Assembly (NCBI GenBank): GCA_963834825.1 | Contig: CAWICZ010000010.1 | Coordinates: forward strand, 1-64,000 | Direction of reading: 5' to 3' | Length of the DNA stretch: 64,000 bases | Source: JACDAN01 sp963834825 | Lineage (GTDB): Bacteria > Actinomycetota > Thermoleophilia > Gaiellales > Gaiellaceae | In this document: piece after piece, positions 34,642-44,864 of the stretch | Numbering within the stretch: position 1 is the first letter of the stretch | How the letters are laid out: each line of letters begins with the position of its first letter | Notes under the pieces: generated by a model | The model's input: the letters and a program-made list of their open reading frames with translations, nothing else | Told to the model about the DNA's origin: nothing | The model's database searches: none | Translations under genes and position numbers: made by a program

Positions 34642-35301
34642 CTAGCGGGCGTCGAGGAAGGTGATCACGGCGAGAACGCGGCGCTGATCGTCCTCCGTCG
34701 CCGGTAGGCGCAGCTTGTTGAGGATGCTGTGCACGTGCTTCTCGACCGTTCCTTCAGTGATCCAGAGCTGATGGGCGATGCCGGCGTTCGAGCGGCCCTC
34801 GGCCATCAGCGAGAGCACTTCGCGCTCGCGCGGCGAGAGAACATCGAGCGGGTCTTCCACGCGTCGAGCGGCGACGAGCTCCTGGACCAGTGCGGGATCG
34901 ACGACCGAACCGCCCTTGACGATCCGCTCGAGCGTCTCGACGAATTCGTCCACGTCCGTGACCCGGCTCTTCAGCAGATAGCCGCTGCGCTCGCCGCTGG
35001 CGAGCAGGTCCGTCGCCTGTTCGACCTCGACGTGTGCTGAGAGAACCAGGATCGCGGTCTCCGGAACCTCCTCCCGGATCACCCGCGCGGCATCGAGACC
35101 CTCGGTCGTGTGGCTGGGCGGCATCCGGATATCGACGATCGCGAGGTCGGGTCGATGCTCGCGAACGAGCTCGATGAGCTCGGAGGCGTCACCGGACTGG
35201 CCCACCACCTCGAAGCCCGAACGCTCGAGCAGGCCGGCCATGCCTTCGCGGAGGAGGACGTCGTCGTCCGCCAGGACCACTCGCGTTCGGTTCGTCTCCA
35301 C
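34642..35301 (-). CDS. NarL/FixJ-type response regulator
   Basis: A 219-residue regulator: receiver with LADDD, LAIVDIRMPP (phosphorylated Asp), VLSAH and YLLKS, then a LuxR-type helix-turn-helix (LSPREREVLSLMAEGRSN, ITEGTVEKHVHSILNKL). GTG at 35301. No kinase gene is adjacent; the nearest, at 29.4-31.3 kb, is of the HisKA_3 class that pairs with NarL-type regulators. It diverges from the cupredoxin gene across 165 bases. Confidence 0.93.
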   Translation of the reverse strand: METNRTRVVLADDDVLLREGMAGLLERSGFEVVGQSGDASELIELVREHRPDLAIVDIRMPPSHTTEGLDAARVIREEVPETAILVLSAHVEVEQATDLLASGERSGYLLKSRVTDVDEFVETLERIVKGGSVVDPALVQELVAARRVEDPLDVLSPREREVLSLMAEGRSNAGIAHQLWITEGTVEKHVHSILNKLRLPATEDDQRRVLAVITFLDAR

Positions 35302-35466
35302 GCCGGCGATTATGGGCTACCGGTGGGGATGAGCACGTTACCTCGGCGCTGGTGGATAGCAGGTAGTCGGCTTTCCGGCTGGTCGGGGGCGCAAACGGAC
35401 GCTGGCCGTGAAGACGCACGTGGACTGTGCGGCGATGGTGTCTGGACCCATCTCGAGGAGGTTGTA

Positions 35467-35847
35467 ATGAGCCAAGTCACCACCCGCTCGATCTCAGTGC
35501 TCGCAGCGGTCGCGATTGCCGCCCTCGCGCTCGCTCCTCTCGCCTCGCCACGCACCGACCGGCAGGCGACCGCGACCGCTACCACCATCCAGGTCAAGGG
35601 CGGCGAGTTCTTCTTCAGGCTTTCGACCAAGTCGATCGCGAAGCCCGGCAAGGTCACCGTCGTCTTCAAGAACATCGGCCATGTCGGACACGATTTCAAG
35701 ATCAACCGCAAGAGCACGCCGGTGATCCGGCCGGGCAAGACGGCGAAGCTCGTCATCACGTTCAAGAAGAAGGGGAAGTACCCCTACCTCTGCACCGTGC
35801 CCGGACATGCCGCTGCGGGGATGAAGGGCGTCTTCACCGTTCGCTGA
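35467..35847 (+). CDS. Secreted cupredoxin (plastocyanin/azurin-like)
   Basis: 126 residues. A signal peptide (1-28) precedes a single cupredoxin domain. Type-1 copper ligands are visible: His in GHVGHDF, then Cys, His and Met in YLCTVPGHAAAGMKG. GAGGAGG precedes the ATG at 35467. It closely resembles the cupredoxin tail at 39760-40080 (same YPYLC-T-PGHAAAGMKG block), so one may derive from the other. It probably carries electrons in the periplasm near the CopCD and propeller proteins. Confidence 0.93.
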   Translation: MSQVTTRSISVLAAVAIAALALAPLASPRTDRQATATATTIQVKGGEFFFRLSTKSIAKPGKVTVVFKNIGHVGHDFKINRKSTPVIRPGKTAKLVITFKKKGKYPYLCTVPGHAAAGMKGVFTVR

Positions 35848-35892
35848 GCGACACGTCCAGCAGCCCAATCGATCCAGCGAAAGGAAAACACG

Positions 35893-36348
35893 ATGACCAA
35901 CGACATCAAGGTTCTCTATACGGCCGAAGCAACGGTCACCGGCGGTCGCGAGGGTCATGGCCGCACGAGCGACGGTCGCTTGGACGTCGACTTCGACGTA
36001 CCCAGCGAGATGGGCGGCACCGGTGGGCCGGGCACAAACCCGGAGCAGCTCTTCGCCACCGGCTACGCCGCGTGCTTCCAATCGTCGGTGCTGCGGTTCG
36101 CCGCGATGCGGCAGCTCGACCTGAGCGACTCGCGCTTCACCGCGCGCGTCGGCATCGGGACGCTCAAGAGTGGGGGCCTCGGCCTCACGGCCGCACTCGA
36201 CCTCGACGCGCCCCACATGAGCCGCACGGACGCCGTCTACCTCATGGAGCGGGCGCACGAGGCCTGCCCCTACTCGCGCGCCACCCGCGGCAACATCGAT
36301 GTCACGCTCACCGTCGGCGGCGCCAGTATCGAGCGTCAGGCGGCCTGA
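35893..36348 (+). CDS. ohr: Organic hydroperoxide resistance protein, Ohr/OsmC family
   Basis: A 151-residue thiol peroxidase. The peroxidatic Cys lies in GYAACFQSSV and the resolving Cys in HEACPYSRATRGNIDV, as in Ohr rather than OsmC. GGPGTNPEQLFATGY supplies the conserved Glu. It reduces organic peroxides using lipoyl or thiol donors. An AAAGGAAAA site precedes the ATG. It follows the cupredoxin by 45 bases and could be cotranscribed. Confidence 0.94.
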   Translation: MTNDIKVLYTAEATVTGGREGHGRTSDGRLDVDFDVPSEMGGTGGPGTNPEQLFATGYAACFQSSVLRFAAMRQLDLSDSRFTARVGIGTLKSGGLGLTAALDLDAPHMSRTDAVYLMERAHEACPYSRATRGNIDVTLTVGGASIERQAA

Positions 36349-36394
36349 GCCCCGAGTACTGACCTCGACCACCCGCCGTCCCTACCATCGGCGG

Positions 36395-37498
36395 GTGGTC
36401 GATCGGCACGAGCACAACAAGCGGCGTGAAGCCGCTCTTGGTCTTCTGTCGCAGCTCAGCTGGTCTCAGAGACTGCTCGCAGCGCTACTGCTGCTGGGAC
36501 CGCTCGTGGTCGTTCTGGACCGGCTCGATGTGGCCGGCGCGCTGACGGTGTTCGTGCTCGCCGCGGCCGCGCTCGTCCCGCTCTCGTGGCTGATCGGTGA
36601 GGCAACGGACAACCTTGGCGCGCGCACCGGTCCGGGAATCGGCGGCTTCCTGAATGCGACGTTCGGGAACGCGCCGGAACTCATCATTGCGATCGTGGCG
36701 CTCTCCGACGGCTTGACGGAAATCGTCAAGGCATCGCTTGTGGGCTCGATCGCCGGCAACCTCCTGCTCGTCCTCGGCTTCACCCTGCTCTTCGGCCGGA
36801 AGGGTGCCGTCGACCGGTGGTCTGCATACGTCTCGCTCGGCCTCGTCGGATTCGCCACGCTCCTCTTCCTTGTCGCCTCGACGCCGGGCTTCCACGGCGA
36901 TCCGAATCGCCGTTCGCTCGCCGAGCTCTCACTTCTTCTCGCCGCACTGCTTCTGATCGTCCGAGTAACCGTGACCCGCTACGCGCTCAGGCGCCAGCGG
37001 CAGCTCTTTACGCCGGTCGAAGTCGACGGTGCCATCTGGCCGTTGAGGACTGCAGTCGCCGTGCTCGGACTCGCGACATTGGTGACCGCCTTCGTCAGCG
37101 AAACGCTCGTCAGCACGCTCCGACCTTTCGCAGACGCGGCGCACCTCTCCGAGTTCTTCGTCGCCGCCGTGATCGTCGCCATCGTCGGAAACGTGACGGA
37201 GCATGGGAGCGCGGTCCTGTTGGCGCGACGCGGAAGGGTCAAGCTGGCGGTCGAGATCCCACTGGCGTCGAGCGCCCAGATCGCCGGCCTGTTGATACCC
37301 CTTGTCACTCTCATCTCGTGGGGCTTCGAGCCCATCGCCCTCAGCTTCCGGCCAATCGAGCTGATGGCCATGGGCGTCGCGGCTGCGCTTCCCGCGCTCG
37401 TGCTCAGGACCGGCAGAACGACCAGCATCGGCGGAGCGGTCCTGCTGGTGGCATACACGGTCTTCGTGGTTGCCTTCTACGTCGCCGGCGACCGCTGA
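36395..37498 (+). CDS. Cation/proton exchanger, CaCA (Cax/ChaA) family
   Basis: A 367-residue antiporter with about eleven hydrophobic helices. The two alpha repeats carry GNAPELIIAIVAL and GNVTEHGSAVLLA, the GNxxE motifs with the ion-binding Glu. It exports Ca2+ (or other cations) against protons. The GTG at 36395 is preferred because the longer frame would overlap ohr, although no strong ribosome site is visible. It is 47 bases downstream of ohr and probably in the same transcript. Confidence 0.9.
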   Translation: MVDRHEHNKRREAALGLLSQLSWSQRLLAALLLLGPLVVVLDRLDVAGALTVFVLAAAALVPLSWLIGEATDNLGARTGPGIGGFLNATFGNAPELIIAIVALSDGLTEIVKASLVGSIAGNLLLVLGFTLLFGRKGAVDRWSAYVSLGLVGFATLLFLVASTPGFHGDPNRRSLAELSLLLAALLLIVRVTVTRYALRRQRQLFTPVEVDGAIWPLRTAVAVLGLATLVTAFVSETLVSTLRPFADAAHLSEFFVAAVIVAIVGNVTEHGSAVLLARRGRVKLAVEIPLASSAQIAGLLIPLVTLISWGFEPIALSFRPIELMAMGVAAALPALVLRTGRTTSIGGAVLLVAYTVFVVAFYVAGDR

Positions 37499-37526
37499 AC
37501 CAGGCCCGGAACGTCTACGGCCCGCG

Positions 37527-37790
37527 TCACGCGAAGTGCGCGACGACGAAGGCGAGCGCGATGAGGGTCGCCGCGAGAGGGAGAATGAACGCGAGCACGA
37601 CGCCCGCGACGATCGGGAACGTCTCTGCGCTTTCCCCCTCTTCGGCGACCTCGCGGAGGTGCGAAGCCTCCTCCGCGGTCGCATGGATCGGGTGGCGGGC
37701 GAAGCTCTCGTGCTGCGGGGTATGGGCGGACTGATCGTGTCGCACGTCGTCCACGGTGGCAGCTAACGCCGCTCGCGTCTTCGCGGCCAA
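37527..37790 (-). CDS. Small hypothetical membrane protein
   Basis: Up to 87 residues: a His-rich hydrophilic N-terminus (HDQSAHTPQHESF, HLREVAEEGE) and a C-terminal transmembrane hairpin (FPIVAGVVLAFILPLAATLI). Start uncertain: TTG at 37790 or GTG at 37754, neither with a clear ribosome site. It converges on the exchanger. No family recognised. Confidence 0.5.
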   Translation of the reverse strand: MAAKTRAALAATVDDVRHDQSAHTPQHESFARHPIHATAEEASHLREVAEEGESAETFPIVAGVVLAFILPLAATLIALAFVVAHFA

Positions 37791-37938
37791 CGTCCAAGTC
37801 CGTTACCCGCCAGCCGGAATCCCAGGACTCCCGTCAGCAGCAGGGCACGACGGCCGGTGGCTGCGATGCCGAGCGCAAGTGACGCCGCAACCCTTTCGGC
37901 ATCACGCATAGACGCAATCGAAAGGAGCAGCTCGTCAG

Positions 37939-39760
37939 ATGAAACGTCTCGCCACCATCGCATTCACAGCCCTACTGGTCTCCGCCGCGGTCGTCCTCGC
38001 CGCCGGCTGCGGCAGCAGCAGCTCCGACACTGCACCGGCGTTCTCGACGAGTGAGCTCACGGCGCTGCCGACAACGGACTGGATCACGAACGGCGGCTCG
38101 ATCTCGAACCAGCGCTACTCGCCGCTCGACGAGATCAACGCAGGGAACGTCGGGCAGCTCAAGGGCCTCTGGCACGTCACATCTGCGCTCGGGCAACGCC
38201 GGCAAGTACTCCGGCGAGGCACAGCCAATCGTCTACAAGAACGTCATCTACGTCATCACCGGCGCCGACGACGTGTTCGCGATCGATGCGAAGACCGGCG
38301 ACACGAAGTGGACCTACCGCGCGAACCTGGATCAGAAGATCAACACGATCTGTTGCGGCTGGACGAACCGTGGCGTCGCGCTCGGCGACGGACGCGTCTA
38401 CTTCGGTCAGCTCGACGGCAAGGTCGTGGCCCTCGACCAGGAGAGCGGCGAGGTCGCCTGGACGAAGCAGCTGGCGAACTTCCGGCAGGGCACCACGATC
38501 ACCAGCGCGCCGCTCTACTACGACGGCCGGGTCTACATCGGCATGTCGGGCGGCGAGTACGGGATCCGCGGCCGCCTCACGGCTCTCGATGCCGAGACAG
38601 GCAACGAGGCCTGGCGCTTCTACACGATTCCGGGACCCGGCGAGGTGGGACACGAGACCTGGCCGGCTAACAATGACTCCTGGAAGCACGGCGGCGCACC
38701 TGTCTGGCAGACGCCGTCCGTCGATCCGCAGCTGGGGCTTCTCTACTTCTCCACCGGGAATGCCTCGCCCGACTTCAACGCTGCAGCGCGCGCGGGCGAC
38801 AACCTCTTCGCCTCGTCGATCATCGCGCTCGACGCGAAGACTGGCAAGTACCGCTGGCACTTCCAGGAGGTCCACCACGACATCTGGGACTACGACGCTC
38901 CGAGCCCGACGGTGCTTTTCAATGTCTCCGTCGGTGGCAAGGAGCGCCGTGCGATCGCCCAAACCGGCAAGACCGGCTGGGTCTACATCCTCGATCGCGA
39001 GAACGGGCGGCCGCTGATCGGGATCGACGAGAAGCCCGTGCCTCAAGCGCCGTCCCAGAAGACGGCTCCGACGCAGCCCTATCCCCGCGGTGACGCCACC
39101 GTCGTGCAGTCGGTCCAGCCCGAGGCGTTCCGCACCTTTGCGAAGACGCTGCCGAAGGGAACGAAGCTCACGAACGGAGGTCGGATCTTCACGCCGTACA
39201 CCCCCGGTGGAACCTCTGTTTCGACGCCGAGCTCGCTCGGCGGCACCAACTGGTTCCCGATGAGCTTCAACCAGAAGACCGGCTTCCTCTACGTCTGCGG
39301 CGTCCAGCAGGCGCAGCTCTTCGAAGGCGGGAAGACGGCTGTTTACAAGACCGGCAAGCAGTTCTACGGCAGCGCGATCGCGCCGCAGGGGACGCCTTCC
39401 GGCACCTTCACCGCGATCAACGGGGCGACCAACAGGATCGCCTGGCAGAAGCAGTTCACGCGACTCGTGCTACAGCGGTTCGACGACCACGGGCGGCAAT
39501 CTCGCCTTCGTCGGCCGCAACGACGGCCGCCTGCAGGCATACAACGCTACGAACGGCAACCTGCTCTGGAACTTCCAGACCGGCGCCGGCGCCAACAACA
39601 CCGCTAGCGTCTTCTCGCTCGACGGCAAGCAGGTCGTCGCGTTCTACGCCGCCGGCAGCGCCCTCGCCGGCAGCGCCCACGGCGACGACCTCTGGCTCTT
39701 CGGCCTCGACGGCAAGCTCGGGCCGGCGAAGTCCGGCTCGTCCACCGGCGCCGAGGAACA
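37939..39760 (+). pseudogene. PQQ-type beta-propeller lipoprotein dehydrogenase, frameshifted
   Basis: About 605 residues if corrected. AAAGGAG precedes the ATG; the lipobox is LAAGC. Propeller repeats follow (DDVFAIDAKTGDTKWTY, LTALDAETGNEAWRF, IIALDAKTGKYRW), with a CC pair at NTICCGW typical of PQQ-alcohol dehydrogenases and HHDIWDYDAPSPTVLF. Frames break near 38180 and 39465, and a third shift in the Lys/Ala-rich linker near 39770 would join it to the cupredoxin at 39760-40080. All shifts are in the same direction (+1). Probably a secreted dehydrogenase passing electrons to its own cupredoxin. Confidence 0.82.
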
Positions 39761-40076
39761 TGCCGGCGAGAAGAAGCCGGCCAGCGAAGAGGCCGGCGAC
39801 GAACGCGGCCGCAGCATCGACGGTGAACGTGAGCGGCACCGAGTTCCATTTCGCGCTCTCGACGCAGACCGTCCGCAAGGGCACGGTGACGTTCAAGCTG
39901 ACCAACAACGGCGGCATCCCGCACAACCTGCGGATCAACGGCAAGCAGACCCCCAACATCGATCCCGGCGAGACCACCACGCTGAAGGTCAACTTCACGA
40001 AGCCGGGCAACTACCCGTACCTGTGCACGCTCCCCGGCCACGCCGCGGCGGGGATGAAAGGCGTGCTGAAAGTCAC

Positions 40077-40080
<4 letters not shown>
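39760..40080 (+). CDS. Cupredoxin domain, probably the C-terminus of the PQQ-type protein
   Basis: A frame of 106 residues with a basic linker and a cupredoxin fold: His in GGIPHNLRING, then Cys, His and Met in YLCTLPGHAAAGMKG. It has no signal peptide, yet type-1 copper proteins work outside the cytoplasm. I therefore infer it is the tail of the preceding exported propeller, separated by a one-base frameshift in the linker. Its TGA overlaps the GTG of ftsH (GTGA). If separate, the ATG at 39760 would be the start. Confidence 0.8.
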
Positions 40081-42002
<1,922 letters not shown>

Positions 42003-42049
42003 CGCGCTAAACGACTGTCAAACGCGCTCTACGCGCGACGCCTCGAGCC

Positions 42050-42352
42050 TCAGCCCGGGCCGATTCGCTCGACGACCTCGTAGATGCCGTCCGCGCCGAT
42101 CGACTCGATAAAGGGAGCCATCGCATCCTGGCGTGCGCGGTCCGCTTCTGGGTCCATCGTCGCTCTGATCTGGTCGAGCTCGCCCTCGATCAGACCGAAG
42201 GCGATGATCTCGTCCGGATCCTTCATGTTCCGGAGGATGTAGGCCTCAACACCCGCGGGCATCTCCCGGTCAGAACCACCCCATGCTTTCCGCCAGTCCT
42301 CGTAGGTGCCCGGCTTGAGCTTGCGCACCGTCAGGGCTGAATACGTCGGCAT
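42050..42352 (-). CDS. Dimeric alpha-beta barrel (ABM-like) hypothetical protein
   Basis: A 100-residue protein, TVRKLKPGTYEDWRKAW ... IIAFGLIEGELDQIRA, with the strand-helix pattern of antibiotic-biosynthesis-monooxygenase-like dimeric barrels. An ideal AGGAGG lies 5 bases before the ATG at 42352. It may act as a small monooxygenase or sensor; no catalytic residues can be named. It converges on ftsH. Confidence 0.75.
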   Translation of the reverse strand: MPTYSALTVRKLKPGTYEDWRKAWGGSDREMPAGVEAYILRNMKDPDEIIAFGLIEGELDQIRATMDPEADRARQDAMAPFIESIGADGIYEVVERIGPG

Positions 42353-42414
42353 CTAGTCCTCCTTTTGTGAGACGTTGGCATGAACTTACGCTGTGATCCC
42401 GCCGCGATGCAAGG

Positions 42415-43113
42415 TCAGGAGCCGAGGACGTTGACCGCTCGGGCGCCGATGAGCAGGACGACTGCGATCGAAATGATCGAGTCCGCGACCATCGACGCCT
42501 TCGCGCGACGCGTGAGCGGCATGGCGTCGGTTGGACTGAAGGCAATCCCGTTCGTGAGCGCGACGTAGACGTAGTCCTCGAGCCTCGGATACCAGCCGGG
42601 AGGGGCGCGCTCGGGCGTCGAGTCCTGCGGGAAGAGGAAGTCAGGTGTGGCTCGCCCGCTCGTCGCACGTTCGACCGGGCCGCCCCCGTCGAGCATCCAG
42701 AACGTGAGCCCGAAGACGACGAGGTTTGTCAGCCACACACCGCCGCCGCTCACGAGGAGCTGGGTGCCCGACAGGTCCGCGGTCTCTTCGGTCAGCAGCG
42801 CCGCGATCAGCACGGACAGCCCCCCGAGGTTTCCGACCACCACGAGTCCGATCAGGAGCCACAGAAGGCGAGTACTCCGCCGGTGGTCCGATACTCGACT
42901 ACCCGCGAGGAGACCGCCGATCAAAAGCACTTCGGGAATGCAGAGAATCAGCCAGACCCAGCCACGAAGCCCGACGAGCTCCCAGCCGGCATGGAGGCTG
43001 ACAACGGCCAGGATGATCAACACCGCCAGCGCCACGCCGACGAAGACGGTCGCTTCGACACGCGCCTCGCGACGCGCCTCCATCAGCTCAGAGCTCGGCG
43101 ACGGAGCGTTCAT
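42415..43113 (-). CDS. Integral membrane protein, DUF1345-like
   Basis: A 232-residue protein with about six hydrophobic helices. The segment YVYVALTNGIAFSPTDAMPL followed by RRAKASMVADSIISIAVV resembles the end of DUF1345/ion-channel-like proteins. The ATG at 43113 overlaps the stop of the preceding gene as ATGA. The longer open frame upstream is antisense or out of frame with the neighbour and is not used. No function known. Confidence 0.72.
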   Translation of the reverse strand: MNAPSPSSELMEARREARVEATVFVGVALAVLIILAVVSLHAGWELVGLRGWVWLILCIPEVLLIGGLLAGSRVSDHRRSTRLLWLLIGLVVVGNLGGLSVLIAALLTEETADLSGTQLLVSGGGVWLTNLVVFGLTFWMLDGGGPVERATSGRATPDFLFPQDSTPERAPPGWYPRLEDYVYVALTNGIAFSPTDAMPLTRRAKASMVADSIISIAVVLLIGARAVNVLGS

Positions 43114-43505
43114 CGCCCACGCCGCGCCGCGCCGCCCAGCACAGCGCCGAGCAGAAGCCCGGCGATCACGAGCTGCGCCTCGACCGGGATCCCGCCGGGA
43201 CGGTGGAAGCCCGGGATCCGATGGCTCGGGAAGAGCTTCCGCCCGCCGGGCCGAGGCAGCCGAACGACGTGCTCGACGTCGGGTGCGGCCGCCGCAACCG
43301 CGCCGGCGGTCGCCGGATCGAACGGGCCCCGCACGAGCGCAAGCGCCAGCACGCCCAGCACACCGCAGCCGACTTCGAACCGGCGCGAGGCGATGTCCTG
43401 ATGCGGAATCCGATCTTCCACGGCGTGGAGGGCCGGCCCGAGCAGAACGGCGCCAAGCCGCGAGCCGACCAGCGCGCCACCAGCAGCCCCCGTGGCAATG
43501 TGCAT
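43110..43505 (-). CDS. Conserved membrane-associated hypothetical protein
   Basis: A 131-residue protein opening MHIATGAAGGALVGSRLG, with LLGPALHAVEDRIPHQDIAS, RRFEVGCGVLG, RLPRPGGRKLFPSHRIPGFH and a final helix. The His/Asp-rich DRIPHQD and FPSHR motifs recall YdjM/DUF457-type membrane hydrolases, but the match is loose. It overlaps the next gene by ATGA. The ATG at 43505 is chosen because the hydrophobic core starts there, ten bases from a divergent gene. Confidence 0.68.
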   Translation of the reverse strand: MHIATGAAGGALVGSRLGAVLLGPALHAVEDRIPHQDIASRRFEVGCGVLGVLALALVRGPFDPATAGAVAAAAPDVEHVVRLPRPGGRKLFPSHRIPGFHRPGGIPVEAQLVIAGLLLGAVLGGAARRGR

Positions 43506-43515
43506 GGCGACAATC

Positions 43516-43951
43516 ATGAGTGGAATCAAAGCGAAGGTAGTCGGGATCAACCACATCGCGCTCGAAGTGGGCGACGTCGAGGCGGCGCTCGAGTTCTACG
43601 GCCAGATCTTCGAGCTGACATCTGCGCGGCCGGGCCGGCCGCATGGCGTTCGTCGACATCGGCGACCAGTTCATCGCCTTCGCCGAAGGACGCCGGCAGC
43701 CGCCCGACGAGCATCGGCATTTCGGGCTCGTGGTCGACGACGTGGAGGCCGCGCTCCAGGCTGCGCGCGAAGCGGGCGCGGAGGTCCGCGGCAACGACTT
43801 CCGCGATCCCTGGGGCAACAACGTCCAGGTCGTCGCCTACGAGGACGTCCAGTTCACGAAAGCCCCCGAGATCCTGAGCGCGATGGGCCTCGACGATCTC
43901 GAGAAGACCGAGCGGGCGCTCGAGGAGCTGCGCTCCAAGGGTCTTGCCTGA
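43516..43951 (+). pseudogene. VOC (glyoxalase-like) family protein, one frameshift
   Basis: About 144 residues if corrected: GINHIALEVGDVEAALEFY (first metal His), then after a break FVDIGDQFIAFAEG, HRHFGLVVDDVEAAL and DPWGNNVQVVAY. The frame shifts +1 near 43618-43627, between FELT and GRAGRMAF. The break sits on the decamer ACATCTGCGC, the same decamer found at the first frameshift of the propeller gene. The protein may be a dioxygenase or glyoxalase relative. ATG at 43516, with little room for a ribosome site. Confidence 0.78.
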
Positions 43952-44864
43952 GCCGGAGATCCGGGCGTACCGGCCGGAGGACGCCGACCTCTCCGTGCCG
44001 CTCTTCCGCGCCTTGATCCCGGGCGAGGTGCAGACCGGGCCGGCAATCCGGCATTGGATCGCATCGCAGCCCGAACGCGCAGGGATGCGGGCGTGGACGG
44101 CTGTCTTCGGCCGCCAGGTCGTCGGCTGGGCGAACACGCGCCTGCGCTGGTCGATCGAAGAGGAGGACGTGGCCGGCGGCTGGGTGGGCGTCCTTCCCGA
44201 ACACCGGCGGTCCGGCCTCGGCTCCGGACTGTACGAGCTGGCAGAGGAACATGCCCGGTCGCTCGGCGCCCGGCGCTTCACCTCGTTCACGATGGAAGCC
44301 TCGGACGACGGGCGCGCCTTCGCGCGACGCCGCGGCTTCGAGGAAGGGCGCCGGGAGCAGTACTGGGAGCTCGACGTCGCGACCGCGGCGTTGCGCAACG
44401 CGCCACCGCCGCCAGGCGCAGAGGTCGTGCGGCTACGCGCGCTGAGGGACAGAGAGCGTGAGCTCTTCGAGCTCTACGACTCGGCGCACCGCGACATGCC
44501 CGGCGACGAGACCTGGACGCTCGAGTTCGACGAGTGGTTGCCCGAGACGCTCGGCGATCCGACGCTCGATCTCGACCTGAGCGCAGTCGTCCTCGTCGAC
44601 ACCCGCCCCGCCGCCTTCGCCTGGCTCAACGCCGACCGGGAAGGGGGCATCGGCGAGAACGAGATGACCGGCACTCATCCCGAATTTCGCCGGCGCGGGC
44701 TCGCACGCCTCGCGAAGGAACAGGCGATTCGCTGGGCCGGCGAAGCCGGGCTCCACACCCTGTTCACGTCGAACGACGCCATGAACGCCGACATGCTCGC
44801 CCTGAACGAGCACCTCGGCTACCGCCCGACACACGTCCTGCTGCAGCTCGCGAAGGACCTCTAA
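43944..44864 (+). CDS. Tandem GNAT acetyltransferase
   Basis: A 306-residue protein with two GNAT domains. In the first, GGWVGVLPEHRRSGLGSGLY is the acetyl-CoA loop; in the second, EMTGTHPEFRRRGLARLAKE and TSNDAMNADMLALNEHLGY. The layout is that of mycothiol-synthase-like double GNATs, though substrate cannot be told. The TTG start at 43944 overlaps the end of the VOC gene by 8 bases. Its stop codon overlaps that of the convergent MFS gene. Confidence 0.88.
   Translation: MPEPEIRAYRPEDADLSVPLFRALIPGEVQTGPAIRHWIASQPERAGMRAWTAVFGRQVVGWANTRLRWSIEEEDVAGGWVGVLPEHRRSGLGSGLYELAEEHARSLGARRFTSFTMEASDDGRAFARRRGFEEGRREQYWELDVATAALRNAPPPPGAEVVRLRALRDRERELFELYDSAHRDMPGDETWTLEFDEWLPETLGDPTLDLDLSAVVLVDTRPAAFAWLNADREGGIGENEMTGTHPEFRRRGLARLAKEQAIRWAGEAGLHTLFTSNDAMNADMLALNEHLGYRPTHVLLQLAKDL

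Noticed and set aside
37763..37963. A 66-codon minus-strand frame between the small membrane protein and the propeller gene
   Set aside because: It has one hydrophobic stretch but overlaps the propeller start and lacks a ribosome site; too weak to call.
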